Of a stretch of 64,000 nt of DNA, positions 1 through 9,992 are shown in pieces (positions within the stretch are counted from its first letter, which is position 1; each line of letters opens with the position of its first letter). The translations under genes and the position numbers were made by a program. A model generated the notes under the pieces. It saw nothing but the letters and a program-made list of their open reading frames with translations. It ran no database searches and was not told the DNA's origin. This DNA comes from Curvularia sp. ZM96. Taxonomy: Eukaryota > Ascomycota > Dothideomycetes > Pleosporales > Pleosporaceae. The stretch spans positions 620,001 through 684,000 of the forward strand of contig JAJGBQ010000004.1 of assembly GCA_022457065.1 (NCBI GenBank). Reading direction: 5' to 3'.

Positions 1-117
1 TGCAACGATGAGGAAGTCGGTGACGAAGAAGTAGGATTCTGGTGGGTTAAGGGCTACGTCTGCGGATTGCGGGATGAGATGGTAAGACCCCCATTTTTCC
101 GATATTTCAAAGGCCAT
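1..117 (-). CDS. Partial open frame at left edge, unknown product
   Basis: An ATG at 117 (minus strand) opens a frame of 39 codons that runs off the left end without a stop. The predicted start is MAFEISEKWGSYHLIPQSAD, followed by a hydrophobic stretch near the edge (FFVTDFLIVA). Codons look normal for the neighbourhood. I do not recognise the family, and 39 codons are too few to exclude a chance frame. It could be the first exon of a gene lying mostly outside the window. Confidence 0.35.
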   Translation of the reverse strand, partial: MAFEISEKWGSYHLIPQSADVALNPPESYFFVTDFLIVA

Positions 118-1238
118 GGTTGCGTAATGGGCTTGTTCAATGTCGTGGTGCCTAGATTGTGTGGATGGAGTATGAAGCAAGATTCGGTGTCGCAGGATAC
201 AGAGAATACAAAAAGAGATATCTCAATGCAGAGGTAAAGAATGGGAGTTAGCAGACAAGGGCAATAGCAAGACAATGTTGGCTTCAGTGTCTGTCGCGTC
301 CTGGGACGAATGGAATACACATGGATCAGGTGAGTACAACATCTATGAAATCACTGCTGACATTCAAGGCTTCCGTCATCTTCCGCGTAAGGCGGCCTCT
401 GATAGATGGTGGATCCAACACTCGTAATCCGTTCTCTCCACATACTGCGCCTCCTTGCGGTCTATCCGCGCCTTCCATAGGAGTCCGGTATTCGTAAGCA
501 CGGATTTTGGTCGCTGTGCATTTCCACTTCTCCGTATCGAGATTGGCCCTCTTCTCATTTGTGATCTTCTGGATGACTTGCAGATACATGTACGCGCGAT
601 AGAGGTTGCGGCTACAGTACATCAGATGTGTAAGATGTGAAGTTGAATGCTGCGATGGCGATGACGTATACCCGGCGAAAGTCGCTGATGTTGTGCAGCC
701 CAATCGTAACTTGATCGCGCTAAGCGTAGAGTGGTCAAGTGACACTTTACATAGCAGACCAGTTCTTGTAGTCTGAACGGTTTTCGTCCGAACATATTTA
801 TTTTGCTCTCACCAGACCATATAGGATTTCAAGGACGCACGAACATCTGAGCTGGACCTCGCGAATGGATAACAACGTTGAGTATGACTTCACGCTGCAA
901 GCTATACTAGATAACCAATACAAATGTGTGATATACGAAAACTGGTGATTTGACCCTCAACCGTTGTTACACCACGGCAGCCTTCCCACAACTGATTCTT
1001 TGGTAGAGCTCGGAGTTAAAAGCAGATTGGTTCATAAACTTGAGTAAGGTATGACATAGACTTTAAAGACAATAGAAATGCTGAAGCTGAAGCATATGGG
1101 TATATGGATACAGGAACACAATTGAAACACCAGCACGCCATCTCACCGAGTTCTCCCAGGCGTTGCGATATGACTTCGATCGTACCGTAAATCCTTTTGC
1201 AGATCAACACGCACACCCATGACCCGCAGTCCTGCCTC
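118..1238. other. Gene-poor interval, nothing recognised
   Basis: About 1.1 kb between the edge ORF and the Ecm11-domain gene. The open frames here (the longest is 139 codons on the minus strand, 326-745) have no recognisable motif. The interval probably holds the promoter of the edge gene and the 3' end of the Ecm11-domain gene. Confidence 0.5.
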
Positions 1239-2876
1239 TCAGTTTCCCTTGGGTCTAGGACTCTTTGAAGGTTTCGGACTTCGGGGTACTAGACTCTCAC
1301 CCTGCGCCTTCATTCTCTCCATAGCCTGCTCGACTCGTTGATGCTTCTTGGACACATGCTTATGCCGCTTCTCTATTTCATCCTCAAACTCTTGTGCAAG
1401 CTTACGCTTTTTCTGCCTTGCTTGCTTCATACGCTGAACCATATCTTGGAATTGATCGAGAAACCAGTCGCCGGCATCTTCCCACTCGCTCGTAGGTAGT
1501 GAATGAAAGAATTCAGCTTGTCTGGCTGGGTCAAGATTCTTCTGCACTAGGACGAGACGCTCAGCTAGGGGCTTCTGGGCATCTTCCTCGGAATGGACAG
1601 AACGCTTCGCGCGTGGATCAGTGTCAAAGCTCTCATTCTTGAGGGTCTCGTAATTCATCTGGAAGAGAGTCTCAGGGTCGTAGTCTTCAACTTGCATAGC
1701 CTCAGGCTCATCGGTTGAAACTTCCTCAGGTGGTGGTTGATAGACCATTTGTTTGGGCATCGCTTGCGCCGAAAACGGATGCGCCACGGGTACAGGTGGT
1801 GCAATTGGTTTGACATTGTCGACCTGGAATTGCACACGAGAAGGGCCAGGATGTTGATGGTGAGCATATTGCTGACTATGGGATTCGTTTTTGATATTTG
1901 GGTAGGGGTTCGGGTGTGCAGGGAATGTAGTAACGGGCACGCTCGCATTAGCCTGGCTAAAAGCAGGTGGTTGAGTGGACTGGGTAACAATCCGATGATG
2001 CTGGGTGCCCTGTCTAGCTTGTTGCACAGTGGGTGCACTAGCGCGTGTCTGATCACGAAGCTGCGCAGATTGCTCAAAGAGCTGTGAAGGCTTTTGCAAG
2101 TTCTGCCTGGGGACCGGCATGTGTATCTTCTGTTGGTAATGTGTCTGTTGCCGTACTTCTGACTGCGCAGGTTCAAACTTCATAGTTTGAGGCTGGTAGA
2201 AAGGAGAGGTCTTGCCCCCGTTGTGGCGGTAATGAGAAGGTGGCTCCTGCAAACCATCCAATTCAGAAGGCTCACCGTTGGTAGTGGTTGGGTATGAATC
2301 ACCTTCGATTTCTGGGAAATCAACCGGTTGCGCGTGTTGGAGGTATTCAATCTTTTGATCATGAGGAAGGCCTCCAAGTCCTTGCTGTTCAAGATACTGC
2401 TCCTCATCTTGTGTAATGTCTCGATCCTCCTGTTCATAGGGATGGTCTGAAGAGCTTGGATCGCTTTTTTCGATACTGCCATTGTCACCAAGGCCGAAGA
2501 ATTGTTCGTTCTGTTGATATTGCGGCTCCCTTTGTTGGCTATCCTCTACCTGAACAACAGAATGATCGATGGTAGTGTCCAGGCTTTCTGCATCAGTGTC
2601 GTAAAGATCACGTTTGACGGCGCGGCCTTGAGCCGACTGAACGCGTCGGGGAGGATTCTGCAAAACAGCCGAGCTGTTCTGAGCATTGGCAGATCCACGT
2701 CCCAGAGCTCCAGGTACGGGTGTGCGCCGCTGAGAAGGGAGCCCATTCTTGATTGGCACTCTTGCATTGGCGCCAGCAACCTGCCGGTCAGTCTTGGGTG
2801 CGTGTTGGTCACCGTCTAAGGCATTGTGCGGGCTGTTTGTGTTCTTGCGGCTGACGAAACCCTGCATGCCCTGCAT
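1239..2876 (-). CDS. Ecm11-domain protein (meiotic synapsis factor-like)
   Basis: Single-exon gene, 545 residues. The first about 420 residues are low-complexity and rich in Gln, Pro and Ser, and probably disordered. The last about 110 residues carry the conserved block: an FFxSLPxSEWEDAGDWF-type segment followed by a highly charged coiled coil (about residues 470-530) and a basic Pro/Ser/Lys tail. This layout matches the fungal Ecm11 C-terminal domain. In yeast Ecm11 pairs with Gmc2 in the central element of the synaptonemal complex; a meiotic role here is inferred from that. The start is the first ATG of the frame. The gene is divergent from the F-box gene with about 300 bp between starts. 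The domain call is fairly firm, the function less so. Confidence 0.7.
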   Translation of the reverse strand: MQGMQGFVSRKNTNSPHNALDGDQHAPKTDRQVAGANARVPIKNGLPSQRRTPVPGALGRGSANAQNSSAVLQNPPRRVQSAQGRAVKRDLYDTDAESLDTTIDHSVVQVEDSQQREPQYQQNEQFFGLGDNGSIEKSDPSSSDHPYEQEDRDITQDEEQYLEQQGLGGLPHDQKIEYLQHAQPVDFPEIEGDSYPTTTNGEPSELDGLQEPPSHYRHNGGKTSPFYQPQTMKFEPAQSEVRQQTHYQQKIHMPVPRQNLQKPSQLFEQSAQLRDQTRASAPTVQQARQGTQHHRIVTQSTQPPAFSQANASVPVTTFPAHPNPYPNIKNESHSQQYAHHQHPGPSRVQFQVDNVKPIAPPVPVAHPFSAQAMPKQMVYQPPPEEVSTDEPEAMQVEDYDPETLFQMNYETLKNESFDTDPRAKRSVHSEEDAQKPLAERLVLVQKNLDPARQAEFFHSLPTSEWEDAGDWFLDQFQDMVQRMKQARQKKRKLAQEFEDEIEKRHKHVSKKHQRVEQAMERMKAQGESLVPRSPKPSKSPRPKGN

Positions 2877-3182
2877 GGTTGTTGGAGAAGGAGCTGCGTC
2901 TCCTGCTCGCTCTAAAAATTCGCAGAGTAGTTTGGTCTTCGCGTCTTGAATCGAGGGTTGAAAGGTAAACGTCTGACTTCGAAAGGGAAAGCGCGTCTCG
3001 GATGGGCTCTAACCCGTTTTGACAAGGTACCATTTCCCCGGAATGGGTTTAGCAGAGGCGATGACGCTGTCTTATCTCCGGACTCATTGTATTGTATCAT
3101 TTATCAAGTTCCGCTCGTCCATTCTTGACATCTATGACCTTGCGTGTGAATTTATCTAGGATTTCGAACAACTGTCTTTGTT

Positions 3183-4260
3183 ATGCCATCGTTAGTCATG
3201 GACGAGTGCTATCTCTACAGGCTCCCTAATGAGGTATGCCTTTTACCCTGCGATTGCATCTCATGCCAACTAACAATTGCAGCTACTGCTTCACATCTTT
3301 ACGCCCATGCTAACCATAGAACTTCTCCCTTTGACTCCCATCTCGCGTCGCATATACTCGCTCATTGTGCGCATCCTTCACAATCGCCTCGTCGCAGCAG
3401 CAGAACTCCACTCACACTCTGTACTACTCGAATGCTTCCCCCCGTCTGCAAAGCTTACCGAGGTGCCCTGCTTTTGCACATATCGAGGCACAGATGGCTT
3501 GAAACGATACAACGAAATTGATCCTAGCGAGAAGAATGTGGGAAGACTAGGCGAGATGTACAACATGTACTCTCGTTATCGTCCCCACCGGCGCGACCTA
3601 GAGGCTGGCGGGAGAAAGGTAAAGCCAAGGCCAGGAGACGTTCGTGGAAGCCGTACTTTTCCAGGAACAGTGCAGGATCGGTGTGAGGGCGAAACGTTCA
3701 AGCAGACGCTGAGTCTTGAAGCCCATGAACTGTTTACACAGTTGATTGCACAAACCAATCTCGCCAAGATTGGACCCCACAACCTTCCCACAAATTTTGT
3801 TGAGATCGAGGAGGGTGTGCTCAGGGTATGGAGAGAGTGGCTAAAAGACGTTTCAGCCAGATGCACAGCAGCTGAAAGAGCAGCGCCGGATGAGATTGTT
3901 GAAGAAGTAGGCAAGGGCAAAGAGGTTGTAAGAGAGGTAGTTGAAGAAAAGTCAAATCTAGAAGATCCACGCATCTTATGGGTAACTCCAAAGAAAGACA
4001 GTGGCATACGCTTCAATACGCGAGAGAGGAAGCTCCGCCGGAACGCTCCCATCCTCATCAGCACAGATGAAGACTTGCCTGTTACGTATGAGATTGAATA
4101 CGACGGTAAGCCATCAAACGTCTAGATACATCAACCTGGCCGCTGACAGCATGCAGAGCTTCTCATTCGCACGTCCCATCTCCTCCTCATGCTCGAAAAG
4201 TCAATGTTGCAGGAAGACAATTCATCAGGCAAGGCAGTTGTTTTCGGTTCATTTGGATAG
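3183..4260 (+). CDS. F-box protein
   Basis: Three-exon model: 3183-3233, 3283-4105, 4157-4260. Removing the 49-nt intron (GTATGC...TTGCAG, branch CTAAC) joins LYRLPNE to LLLHIFTPML, recreating the start of an F-box (LPxELLxxIF), about residues 12-50. The rest has no second domain that I recognise; a charged Glu/Lys segment lies near residue 215. F-box proteins link substrates to Skp1-Cullin-1 ubiquitin ligases; the substrate is unknown. The second intron (4106-4156) restores a frame ending at 4260. If it is not spliced, translation stops at 4125. The first splice is well supported, the second moderately. Confidence 0.65.
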
Positions 4261-4479
4261 GTACCAACAATCAAACAAATCAAAGAAACAAATCAATCCA
4301 ATCACAAAAAAAGTTGGTCCAGACCCCTCGGCTCATGGTGGAGTCGCCCCTCCTCACAGCATCAGACGACCCAACCTGAACTCGGAGCCGCACCTTGCAA
4401 GACCCACCCCGGAGCGTGGAAAAAATAAAGCCAGAGGATTCGTCTGGATGATTGGCAAAAAGAATGAAAACCAGGTATG

Positions 4480-4568
4480 TGACCTCGAGGCGATTTGAAC
4501 GCCTAACCTTCAGGAAGCTCCAGACATGAGTACTGGAATCTGACGCGCTACCATTGCGCCACGAAGCC
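4480..4568 (-). tRNA. tRNA with intron, probably tRNA-Trp (CCA)
   Basis: On the minus strand a cloverleaf can be folded: acceptor GGCTTCG with CGAGGTC (wobbles), D arm GCGC-AATGGTA-GCGC, T arm AGGCG-TTCAAAT-CGCCT, discriminator A. The anticodon loop reads TTCCAG followed by an intron of about 17 nt whose TGGAG pairs with the anticodon region, as is usual for pre-tRNAs. Position 33 is T and the anticodon reads CCA (Trp). The innermost anticodon-stem pair is an A-C mismatch, so isotype and intron borders are provisional. The A and B boxes are internal. Confidence 0.65.
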
Positions 4569-4910
4569 TGATTGGATGAAAGAACTTGAAAATTAAACTG
4601 TACATATCCGCCTCACAAGATGTCTTCTAGAGCAATACATCTCAAGATTCGGTCTTCAAAAAATATGCCATTAGGACCACCCTTAATCAGGCCACGTTGC
4701 TAATTCCCTCTTCCTGCATCCACTTCGTCGGCCACTAAAACCTTGCTGCAGTGCATCACCCGTTCCCATGTCTTGGCAATCCTGCAAGCCCCTCCCTCCC
4801 CCCACTATCTATCCCCTTTCCAACCGCTCCACTAGTAGCCAAAAAAGTAGAATCCTTTCGGCTATGCAAAACGCGAGGTAGCTGACGAAAGCAAAAAAGA
4901 AGGTAGCTGT
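4569..4910. other. Spacer between two tRNA genes
   Basis: About 340 bp separating the two minus-strand tRNA genes. No ORF or RNA is recognised here. Confidence 0.5.
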
Positions 4911-4996
4911 TCTCCGCTCCCAGAATCGAACTAGGGACCTTTCGATTACAATTGCTATTACAGTCGAACGTGATAAACCAACTACACCAAGCGGAG
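4911..4996 (-). tRNA. tRNA with intron, probably tRNA-Tyr (GTA)
   Basis: On the minus strand the acceptor CTCCGCT pairs perfectly with AGCGGAG. The T arm has the canonical GTTCGATTC core. The anticodon stem is TTCGA/TCGAA and the loop reads CTGTAA followed by an 11-nt intron, giving anticodon GTA. A C1-G72 first pair and an obligatory intron are hallmarks of eukaryotic cytoplasmic tRNA-Tyr, and both are present. The D arm (TGGTGTAGTTGG) resembles that of Val tRNAs, so the isotype rests mainly on the anticodon and C1-G72. Confidence 0.7.
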
Positions 4997-5668
4997 GAAT
5001 CCAGATGAACTGGGCTTGTGTTCTTCGATGGAAAATTTCGTGGTGACACACCTTATATTGCCGGCGCGATCTTGTCAGATTGACATGTCAGATCTTCCGA
5101 GTGTGGGGCTGACGAAGAACGGACTAGCGTTACTAGAATTGCGGATTAGTGAACACAGCTACATCACTAGGTCACGTCAGTGTCTTCGATATTCTATGAA
5201 ATCCGTGAATTTGTCCTAAAGTACAGGAAGCAGTCCTGGAAGCAGTCCTGGAAGCAGTCGTGATTCCCACCAGATATGGCTGACGAGCCGTGGGGTATCT
5301 AAAAACAGGAAAAGAACAGGAACCGTGGTAGGGAACCTGTCGTAGTAGTGGTCAATTGACCGATCAGTAGAGACGGTTTTGCAATCGAGTGTTGTTCTCA
5401 TCATGATGCTCGGTCCCTGATATGTGTCGAATGAAGACGGACGGTATCCTACTGTGGAGAAGTTAATCTCCCTTCGGAACTGTGTCATCGAACAAGTGTG
5501 TTGGTATGGGTCGCAGCTTGTAGAAGGCTGTGAGCCGATTGTGCTGGACCAGTTCATCTAACCGATAACGCCGTGAATGCCCTTGAAATACACCAGATCA
5601 TGCCATGCGAATATCGCAGTGGCGTATGGAGTGTCGTGAATGTGAGTTGTGATCGTAGCAGAAGGTCG
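4997..5668. other. Intergenic, tRNA flank and SEH1 3' end
   Basis: About 670 bp between tRNA-Tyr and the SEH1 stop. It holds a short 12-bp tandem repeat, listed separately. No coding frame is convincing. Confidence 0.5.
5226..5261. repeat. 12-bp direct repeat, three copies
   Basis: Three back-to-back copies of GGAAGCAGTCCT, the last differing by one base (..GTCGT). It lies in noncoding DNA between tRNA-Tyr and SEH1. Confidence 0.9.
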
Positions 5669-7301
5669 CTAGTTGTCCTGAGCAGTCTCAATCTGAGCGT
5701 ACTCCATCCAGTGACCGTTAGCTGCCTGCTTCCAGGTGCGGATGCTGGCATCATCACCAGTGGTGACGAGCAAATCACCTGATACTGTTGTTAGCACTGT
5801 CGAGTCATCGGAGCAAACGATACATACCCATCTGGGAGAAAGCGACACGCCAGACTGCACCATGGTGGCCAGTGAGCTCGTCCTTGAGAGTAGCTTCTTG
5901 GGTAATGCGACCGGGGTGCTGCTCGTTCTCGAGACCCATAGCGGGTGCGTTGGAAGCTCCAGCCAGACCAGCACCGATACCAGACTGCGCGTTGTGCCTG
6001 AGGCCGGGACGCGGCGTGATGGACGACGAGGAAGCTCCAGACGTGTTCTCTGCAGAGGTTGTAGTGAGCTCGTAGATGCGGATGGCACCATCCTTGCTAG
6101 CAGTAGCCAGGACATCGTAACCACGCATAGAACCATTGGCCCAGGCCAAGTCACGAATGACCTGACGCGCGCCAGTGAGCTTCGCGACTTGGAAGAAGCG
6201 CTTCGCTTTGTCAGTACGGAAGACCAGAACGTCCTTCATGGCAGCAACGGCGAGGGAGAGCGACTTGCGGTCCAGACCTGCGGTGATGGCGGTCCAGCAA
6301 GGGAGCTTCTCCTTGTGGAAGACGACCTTGAAGCCAACCTCTTCCTGACGCTCAGGAGGGTTGTTCTCGGAGACCCAGCGCTCAGCCAAGATAGTCCACT
6401 CGTGGAGGTTGCTCTGATCCTGGGGCTCGTAGACAGTAAGATAGCCGTCACGAGTGATGAGTGCAAGCCAAGTCTCCTGCATGATGTTTTTGAAGTCAAG
6501 AGACATGAACGGAGCGTTGGTCAGCGAAGCAAGGTTGCAGAGCAGCTTGAAGCGGTTGCCGGACAAGGCAACTTCAGTGACATCTTCCTGCCAGAGCTTG
6601 CAGCGGCCGTCTTCTCCGATGCTGCCAATGACCTCACCCATGAACGGGCCGTTCCATTTGGCCTAGCATTGAATTAGTGACAGGCTACAGAGGTGGCGAA
6701 TTGCCCGCAGACAAGCGAAATGGGGCTTGCAGCTGACGATAAGACGACTTACATCGACTATCTCGGCATCGTGGGCCTTCCAGCTCTCGATCAGGATCCA
6801 GGTATCCTCCTTCTTATCCCAGACCTTGAGGCGATGGTCAGAGCTCGCAGTGACCATGCGCGTGCCGAAATAGTTGAAGTCGACAGCGAGGACCAGATCC
6901 TGGTGACCATGGGTGAAGGTGTGAAAGCTGCGGTCGGTCATAGTCTTGTAGGCTTGACGCGCACCGACAAAGTTGGTCTCGAGGTGACGGACTACTTGCT
7001 GGTTAATACTGCCCGAGCTGCCGTCGGCACAGGGCTCTTGAATCAAGGGAGCGATCAAGTCCACGTGCTCAAGCTCATCGTCAGAGACAGACTGGTCGGC
7101 GTCGGATGGCGGACGAGGGAACCGTGCTTCTTCCTGGGTGGGGCTGGCGGCAGACACCTCGCTAACCGCAGCGGAGGGCAGACGTGATGCCGACAACTGT
7201 GAAAGAAATTCTGGGCTGACCAGAATGCGGTTGACAGCCTCGAGCATGGCCCAGATTCGCTCTTCTTCTGGAGAGCGGCCGGGGTGGTCGTTAGAGGACA
7301 T
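5669..7301 (-). CDS. SEH1: Nucleoporin Seh1 (WD40)
   Basis: Exons on the minus strand: 7301-6753, 6662-5828, 5778-5669, giving 497 residues. A run of WD40 blades starts near residue 130 (FxHGHQDLVLAVDFNYFGTR, then SDHRLKVWD) and ends with HHGAVWRVAFSQMG joined by splicing to DLLVTTGDDASIRTW, the typical Seh1 last blade. Seh1 belongs to the Nup84 Y-complex of the nuclear pore and to the SEA/GATOR2 complex on the vacuole. The first about 125 residues are an acidic, Ser-rich extension; most Seh1 proteins are nearer 350 residues. A 75-nt intron (7324-7398, branch TACTAAC) just upstream lies in the 5' UTR, supporting the ATG at 7301; a second 5'-UTR intron near 7520-7587 is possible. Divergent from ALG7. 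Confidence 0.88.
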
Positions 7302-7754
7302 GACGGTACCAGTGTTCGTGGGTCTAACGTATCGGGTTAGTAAATCAGCAAGTAGCCGGACCATGCCAAAACAACACCTTGCAAGAAGGTGTACGTACCA
7401 ATACAACGCGTTTGCTACTCTGCGCAGATTGCTTTTTCGTATCTTTTTTTCCGGTCGCTTGCTTACACTGCAGTCTCGTTAAATCTGGTCGCCAAGGGTC
7501 GTCGTTCTCGAATCTGTCTCTTTGTTAGTCAGATCCCTTCTCGGCAGTACGCAAAATCGAACCCAGCGGACGAGGGTTGACTTACGGCAAGAGGAGGTTC
7601 GGCCTATGGCGGCGAGTTGGTTCGGTGGAGTTGAGTAAAAAGGTACAAGGTGCAGGCAGGCTTGTTGATATTGCTGCGAGCAAACGACAAACGACTAACC
7701 CACGCCTCCACGTGCCGGCGGCCGTCACCTTGACTTTGGTGAACATTAATCACC
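7302..7754. promoter_or_regulatory. Shared SEH1/ALG7 promoter region
   Basis: The 453 bp between divergent starts. It contains the SEH1 5' leader with one clear intron (7324-7398, GTACGT...TTAG) and perhaps a second (GTAAGT near 7587). No specific binding site is claimed. Confidence 0.55.
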
Positions 7755-9235
7755 ATGGCGACCACGTTGTCATGGACGGAATCACTTTCACTGCTGTCCG
7801 TGGCAGCCGCGTGCGTTGGTGTGTTGGCAAACACCCTTCACGGTGATGGCGAGCCGCTTGTCGCATCCATAGCATTCAGCGGACTGGCATTTGTGTCTTG
7901 CTATGCATTGATACGGTGGCTCGGAGATGCCTTTGTGAAGCGTGGCTTCAAAGGAAAGGATCTCTGTAAGCTAAAGCAGGTAGAGATGCAAGTGACAACC
8001 CTTGTCCTCATCACTGCATCATGCTAATGGTTAACAGACCGGAGATGATGGGGGCAGTGTGTGCCATGGTCTATCTCTTCATCATCATTTTCTTCATACC
8101 ATGGCCTTTCTACAAGGACATTGTTGTCGCCACCTCAGGGGGCGGCAACCGAGACATTATCAAAGAGTTGGAACTCATCGAGACGGGCAGACTGCTGCAT
8201 AGATTCCCACACAACAAGCTTGCATCATACCTGTCGGCCATCCTCTCACTTCAAACTATTGTGCTGCTTGGTGTTGGCGATGACCTTTTCGACATAAGAT
8301 GGCGGCACAAGGTGCTTATCCCAGCGTTTGCCGTCATCCCCATGCTCGTGGTATACTTTGTCGACTTCGGCGTCACGCAGATGGTTGTCCCTGTCCCGCT
8401 TAGACCTTACCTGGGAGAGTTGTTTGATCTGGGTATGCCCTTTGTTTAGAGCAACATTGTCTTGTCTGGATGCTAACGAAACACAGGATGGCTGTATTAC
8501 GTCTACATGGCACTCATGTCCATCTTCTCTTCCAACGGCATCAACATCTTGGCCGGCATCAACGGCATTGAAGTAGCTCAGTCGGTGGTCATTGCAGTTC
8601 TGATCGTCATCAACGACACGCTCTACCTCTCGCCTTTTGCACCCTATCCCCATCCGGCGACCGACTCACATCTGTTCTCTCTGTACCTGTTGCTCCCCTT
8701 TATTGGAGTGTCTCTAGCGCTACTGATGCACAACTGGTATCCGGCCAAAGTGTTTGTCGGCGATACGTACTGCTACTTTGCAGGCATGGTATTTGCCGTT
8801 GTTGCAATCCTTGGGCACTTCAGCAAGACACTGATCCTGCTGCTTATACCTCAAGCGTTCAACTTTGTCTACTCCGCGCCCCAGATCTTCCATCTTATAC
8901 CGTGCCCCCGACATCGGCTTCCGCGCTTCAATGCACGGACAGGGTTGCTAGAGCCCTCACGCGTACAGTTCACGAAGCCGTTACGAAAACCGATAGCGGA
9001 GACTCTCAAGGTGCTACATCGGCTTCGGTTGCTGGACGTCGAAGTCAATGCCGAGGGGCAGGTGGTTTCATCAAGCAATCTTACGCTAATCAATTTGTGG
9101 CTGGTGTGGTTTGGTCCCATGCGGGAGGATCGGCTGGCCATGGGCCTGCTGGTGTTCCAGTTCGCCATTGGACTGCTGGGCTTGTTCGTTCGGCATCGCA
9201 TGGCGTTGCTTATCTTCACTGCCGATAATTTGTAG
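7755..9235 (+). CDS. ALG7: UDP-GlcNAc:dolichyl-phosphate GlcNAc-1-P transferase
   Basis: Exons 7755-7987, 8038-8432, 8487-9235; 458 residues. Alg7 adds GlcNAc-1-phosphate to dolichyl phosphate, the first step of lipid-linked oligosaccharide synthesis for N-glycosylation, in the ER membrane; it is the tunicamycin target. About ten hydrophobic segments are visible, with family signatures GVGDDLFDIRWRHK, FSSNGINILAGINGIE and HNWYPAKVFVGDTYCYF. The first intron has a GC donor (GCAAGT, 50 nt, branch GCTAAT): only that choice gives KLKQVE-IPEMMGA, matching the family, whereas the nearby GTAGAG donor breaks the frame. The second intron is canonical and restores GWLYYVYMA. Divergent from SEH1. Confidence 0.93.
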
Positions 9236-9992
9236 ATAGAGAGCAGGGGAGACGTGGGCATTTTCTTGGATCATGGCGGTGTCTGTTAGAGGTGAGCTGT
9301 TAGACTTTGTATAAGACCGAGTATGAGCATCAGCATCAGCATGTAGCACGGCAGTAATGTATATAGCCGTTTCACAGCATCCGGAGTGGCGCGGCAGCAT
9401 GGTATTAGGACCTACTCTATCTTCCACCGCCCCTCGAGTTTATCACCGACCCATGTGAAGGTGGCGAATCGGAGGGTTCAAAAATTGGCTGACTGTGCAA
9501 GTCGGCCGCCAAGCCACGGGCGGCGGGGCGCCAGAACGCGGGGCACCAGCAGTCTGGCCGCAGCCGCTGGAAATGCATGAGCCTCGTCATCGGTTGCGGA
9601 TAGGCTCCCTCAACCGACAATCACCGCACCGCCAGCGAGACGGCTTGTAAGGTTTCATGCGCAATGTAGCAACGCCATGTCAGCCGTTGCCTGCATCGCC
9701 CCCGGCAGTCTGCAAATACCGCAGCACAGCCAGCGCCGGGCACCGAGGCGGCCAGTCATCACTCGCCCTGTGATTGGCGGGCGTGCCCCTCTAACCGTCA
9801 ACTCCGAACATCGGCCAGCACCTTTTTGTGCCTTGTTCGCCATCCAGCAATTAGAGTTCCACATGCCCTTCTTTTAAGCCGATACCTGCCCTTGCCGACT
9901 TTGTCTATCGTCTTACGTCCTTTTCCCTCGCCCTCCCGTTGCGTTGTTTTCAAATCCGACCTCTTGTGCAATCCATACTGTATATCCCCACC
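9236..9992. promoter_or_regulatory. ALG7 3' end and LEU1 promoter
   Basis: About 760 bp. A GC-rich stretch at 9500-9800 is followed by a pyrimidine-rich leader just before the LEU1 ATG. An inverted CCAAT box (ATTGG at 9773-9777) is the only motif I would name; it could bind the HAP/CBF complex. No clear palindromic Leu3 site (CCGG-NN-CCGG) was seen. Confidence 0.4.

Noticed and set aside
326..745. 139-codon minus-strand ORF near the left edge
   Set aside because: No motif or compositional support; overlaps other frames of similar quality.
7299..7406. Extended SEH1 start in the frame from 7406
   Set aside because: The segment contains a clear intron (7324-7398), so the extra residues are leader sequence.
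9720..9800. Leu3-type site upstream of LEU1
   Set aside because: The nearest sequence (CCGGGCACCG) lacks the CCGG-NN-CCGG symmetry.
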